DNA of 64,000 nt from Piper betle (Eukaryota > Streptophyta > Magnoliopsida > Piperales > Piperaceae). A program made the translations under genes and the position numbers. Positions 61,223 to 64,000 of the stretch are shown piece by piece. Within the stretch, counting starts at the first letter, position 1. Each line of letters opens with the position of its first letter. A model generated the notes under the pieces. It made no database searches. It was not told the DNA's origin and was given only the letters and a program-made list of their open reading frames with translations. Location of the stretch: positions 186,001 through 250,000 of the forward strand of contig JAURVB010000705.1 in assembly GCA_033002965.1 (NCBI GenBank), read 5' to 3'.

Positions 61223-64000
61223 AGTAATATATTATTATTAATTTAAATTTTAAATACGACAAATAATCTAGTGTAAGATCTTATAACCAATGATACAATG
61301 AAACCTGCACACAAACAAGCGCTAATATATCTTGTGTGAAGAATTAGCCTTAATATATCTTATCACTTTCTAACCACAAGGCATAGAAAGTTGGATGCAG
61401 CGTCAAACTACTCATGCAATGCTTTACGTTTACTATATATCAATTTATTATTTTAAGGTTTTTGCCTTGGACCGAGTTGAGGTGGTCATATACTTGAAGA
61501 GCTTCAAGCCATATCATTTACAGAGCGTGTTAAATGGCAAAATTAATCTATGTGAAACGTTAAAATAAGTTGTTTGCCAATTGTAAATTTAGCATTATGA
61601 ATGCTTGCCAAGTTTCCGATTATCAACTTTACGTATGGGAATTATCCAAGCAAGTTGTAATTATGGACATTTGTTTGTATTACCTTTTTTTAATCTCTCC
61701 ATTGATTTCCAATTCCTTCTCAGTCATGCAAAACCTTGTTTATATAAGAAATGAAGGTGACCCAGTGTGAAATTACTATTGTTATGCTTCTCCAACGCCA
61801 AGTGCAGATATGCCTTGCTCTATAAGAAAATAGAAGGTAGAGAATGTATAGAAGAGAACATTGTCAATAAAATCATCTTAAGAGTCAAATTAGTGTCTTC
61901 AAAAGGAATGATTACTGGATGTCCTTATACAAGAGAATATACCACAGACGCCTAAGCACGTAGACGAATAATAATAATTCTGATAAACTATAATATCATC
62001 ATGTAAAATCTTCATTTCAATGCAAATAATTCACAGTTTTACTGATATAAGAGATAAATAGCATGAATGCCTTTATCAATTACATGATAGATAGATGGTT
62101 TTATTCTATTCTTGTCAAGCCATCCGAATTACAGGAACTGTGATATACAATTAGACAAAATCACTCCAAATCTCATCGCACCATCTAGAATTTTTCATGT
62201 TAAAATGATAAACTACGCGAACTTTAATTGAGCCTCAACTCGTATTCACCCACCAAGGTTACCTTGCCAAGCAAGAGCTTGGTGACGACTTTTGCCAAAG
62301 ATTTCCAAATGTCAAACCTGCGAAATTAAGGACTTAATAATAAGGACGCGGAGGCTACTTGATCTAGGATCTTGTTATTAGTAGTTTCATACATTCCTTT
62401 GAGGTCAATTTATTATTACAGAAAATCATTTACTACGTACTTAACTTATTTACCAAATCCCTTGAGACAATTAATACATGTATTGCAGACCTTGAGAATA
62501 AAATCATTGATTATTGACTGGAAGTTTCGTTTCCACTGGATTCTAAACTACCTCTCCCTCTACCTTGTTAATCCGAATTTCCACTGGATTCTCTTGTCGG
62601 TACCAATTTGGACTCCACCTGCATTCAGATGCATACATGTAACTACTGATAAGTGTTATGCTTCCATGAAAAGGCTAATTTATCTACATTAATCCAAATT
62701 GATAAGAGATATATTCAAGTTTAGATGGTCATAGATCAAAATTAACAATAGCATATTCCAGAGTGTGAACAATGTTTATTAATTAAATCATTGTGGAATA
62801 AAAATCATCCTCAGGACCGCTTGCTGACAGCAGCAAGCCATTCAAGATATGGAATACAAGAAGCAATAAATTTTTTTCCGGATTTCCCACCACATTGTCA
62901 CGAGTAGTTACAAATTAAAATTGCAACTATAAAAAAGGCCAAAGAGATAAGTGCTTCACTGTTTCTTCAAAATAAAATAAAAATGAAAAAATAAATAAAA
63001 GGGAGAGAGAGATATGCGCCCAGCCCAAGATTTGTAACTTAATCAAGTAGCCCCTTCTTACTGAGAAAACTTGGGGGAGTTCCAAAGTTTCTTCTGCGGC
63101 CAGAATTAACAGCAAACCTACTTCCCTCTTTCGACTTAATGGTTTGATTGGCATGGTAAAAGACATATACCTGTATTCTAGAGACAGTAGGATGAGGAAT
63201 CTCAAACTGGGAGCTTTTTTTGGAGTTGCTTCTTTGGAAATTCTACGAGGAAATAGGAAGTCTGAGTTATGCTCTCGACATAAATTCCTGTATCATATTC
63301 CATGTAGTATAAAATTAAACACTTTCAATCACATGAACTAAGAAAGAGACATGAATAGAACAAAGCCACACCTTACCACCTGTAAAAGCATTTAAGTTTT
63401 CTCGTTATCTGGAGCATATGCAGTAGAGTCCACGAAAGTTAATACTGAAGTAAGCTATTTTCAGGTATCCAGGTATGGGTAGCTCAATTTGCACATTTGT
63501 TTCTGTGCCGAGTGACAAGACTAGAAAGGTATATCCAAAACTTAAAGATAAGGTGGGGTGGATGGGAGGGATAAACAGAGTAGACACCTATTCATTGGAC
63601 AGAGCTCAAACAGGTCTGACAGAAATGAAGGTGATTATGAACCAGTTAAGAGTGACAAATTAACATTTTATCTGCCGTTGGCCAATTTGACAGTGGGCCA
63701 ATCTAGGATCCAAAACACTTGAATAGGCTGCAGCATTGAAAAATTAGATGTGTTTTGGTACCATATAGAAACATGAGATCAAGGCACTTGAGGAACGTTA
63801 GACTTGCAGATAAAGATCACATTCTACTTTGCAACTCAGCCAATACTCTGGTTTTGCAAACATTGAGAGGCACAGAAATCTGGTAGGTATAATGAATTAT
63901 AATCGGAGCTCTTTGAAATGGCTTCAAGCTTGACCATTAAATTTTTACAGCTCTTTGAGTATCTTTCAACTTGAGCTCTACCCAGATGAGAGGTTTGACC
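61223..64000. other. Intergenic, right edge of window
   Basis: This includes the Neprosin 3' UTR (about 61223-61330). No further gene is recognised to the window edge. Frames of 60-106 codons (for example 62372-62692, 63475-63663) show no family resemblance or splice context. Confidence 0.35.

Overview
The window is nuclear DNA from a flowering plant. Genes are split by GT-AG introns, spacers are long and AT-rich, and there are TATA boxes, MITEs, solo LTRs and AT microsatellites. The families present are plant families (PM19-like, Neprosin, GDSL, phytocyanin, plastid glutaredoxin). GC-rich first exons in several genes hint at a monocot, but this is inference and I cannot name a species.

Five multi-exon genes can be rebuilt with a continuous reading frame. 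They are an ING1-type PHD-finger histone reader (minus, 17010-20755, 234 aa), a TH2-type TENA/HAD thiamin-monophosphate phosphatase (plus, 31357-34839, 599 aa), an AWPM-19/PM19-like membrane protein (minus, 36000-36748, 174 aa), an SRD2/SNAPc subunit 3 snRNA transcription factor (minus, 49249-54127, about 469 aa) and a Neprosin-domain secreted protein (plus, 58062-61222, 430 aa). Three further loci are decayed: a plastid CxxS-type glutaredoxin (13150-15438), a GDSL lipase (26031-27676) and the second exon of a phytocyanin (47913-48187). The genes are functionally unrelated housekeeping or stress genes. TH2 and the PM19-like gene are convergent, about 1.2 kb apart.

Much of the rest is repeats. 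1-8.9 kb holds duplicated AT-rich sequence, a 96-bp minisatellite and a perfect 162-bp x3 tandem repeat. 8.9-11.8 kb is a solo LTR. 37.5-43.4 kb is a solo LTR nested inside an older member of the same family, with target-site duplications visible for both. A GC-rich fold-back element lies at 44.67-45.65 kb. There are three copies of a Harbinger-like MITE and three copies of another repeat that carries GC-rich cores. No gag/pol coding sequence, tRNA, rRNA or CRISPR array was seen.

I did not find a new biological system. The observations most worth checking are a lost catalytic Asp in the HAD domain of TH2, the nested solo LTRs, a roughly 90-bp module shared between the LTRs and another repeat family, the fold-back element, and two short hairpins that could make small RNAs.
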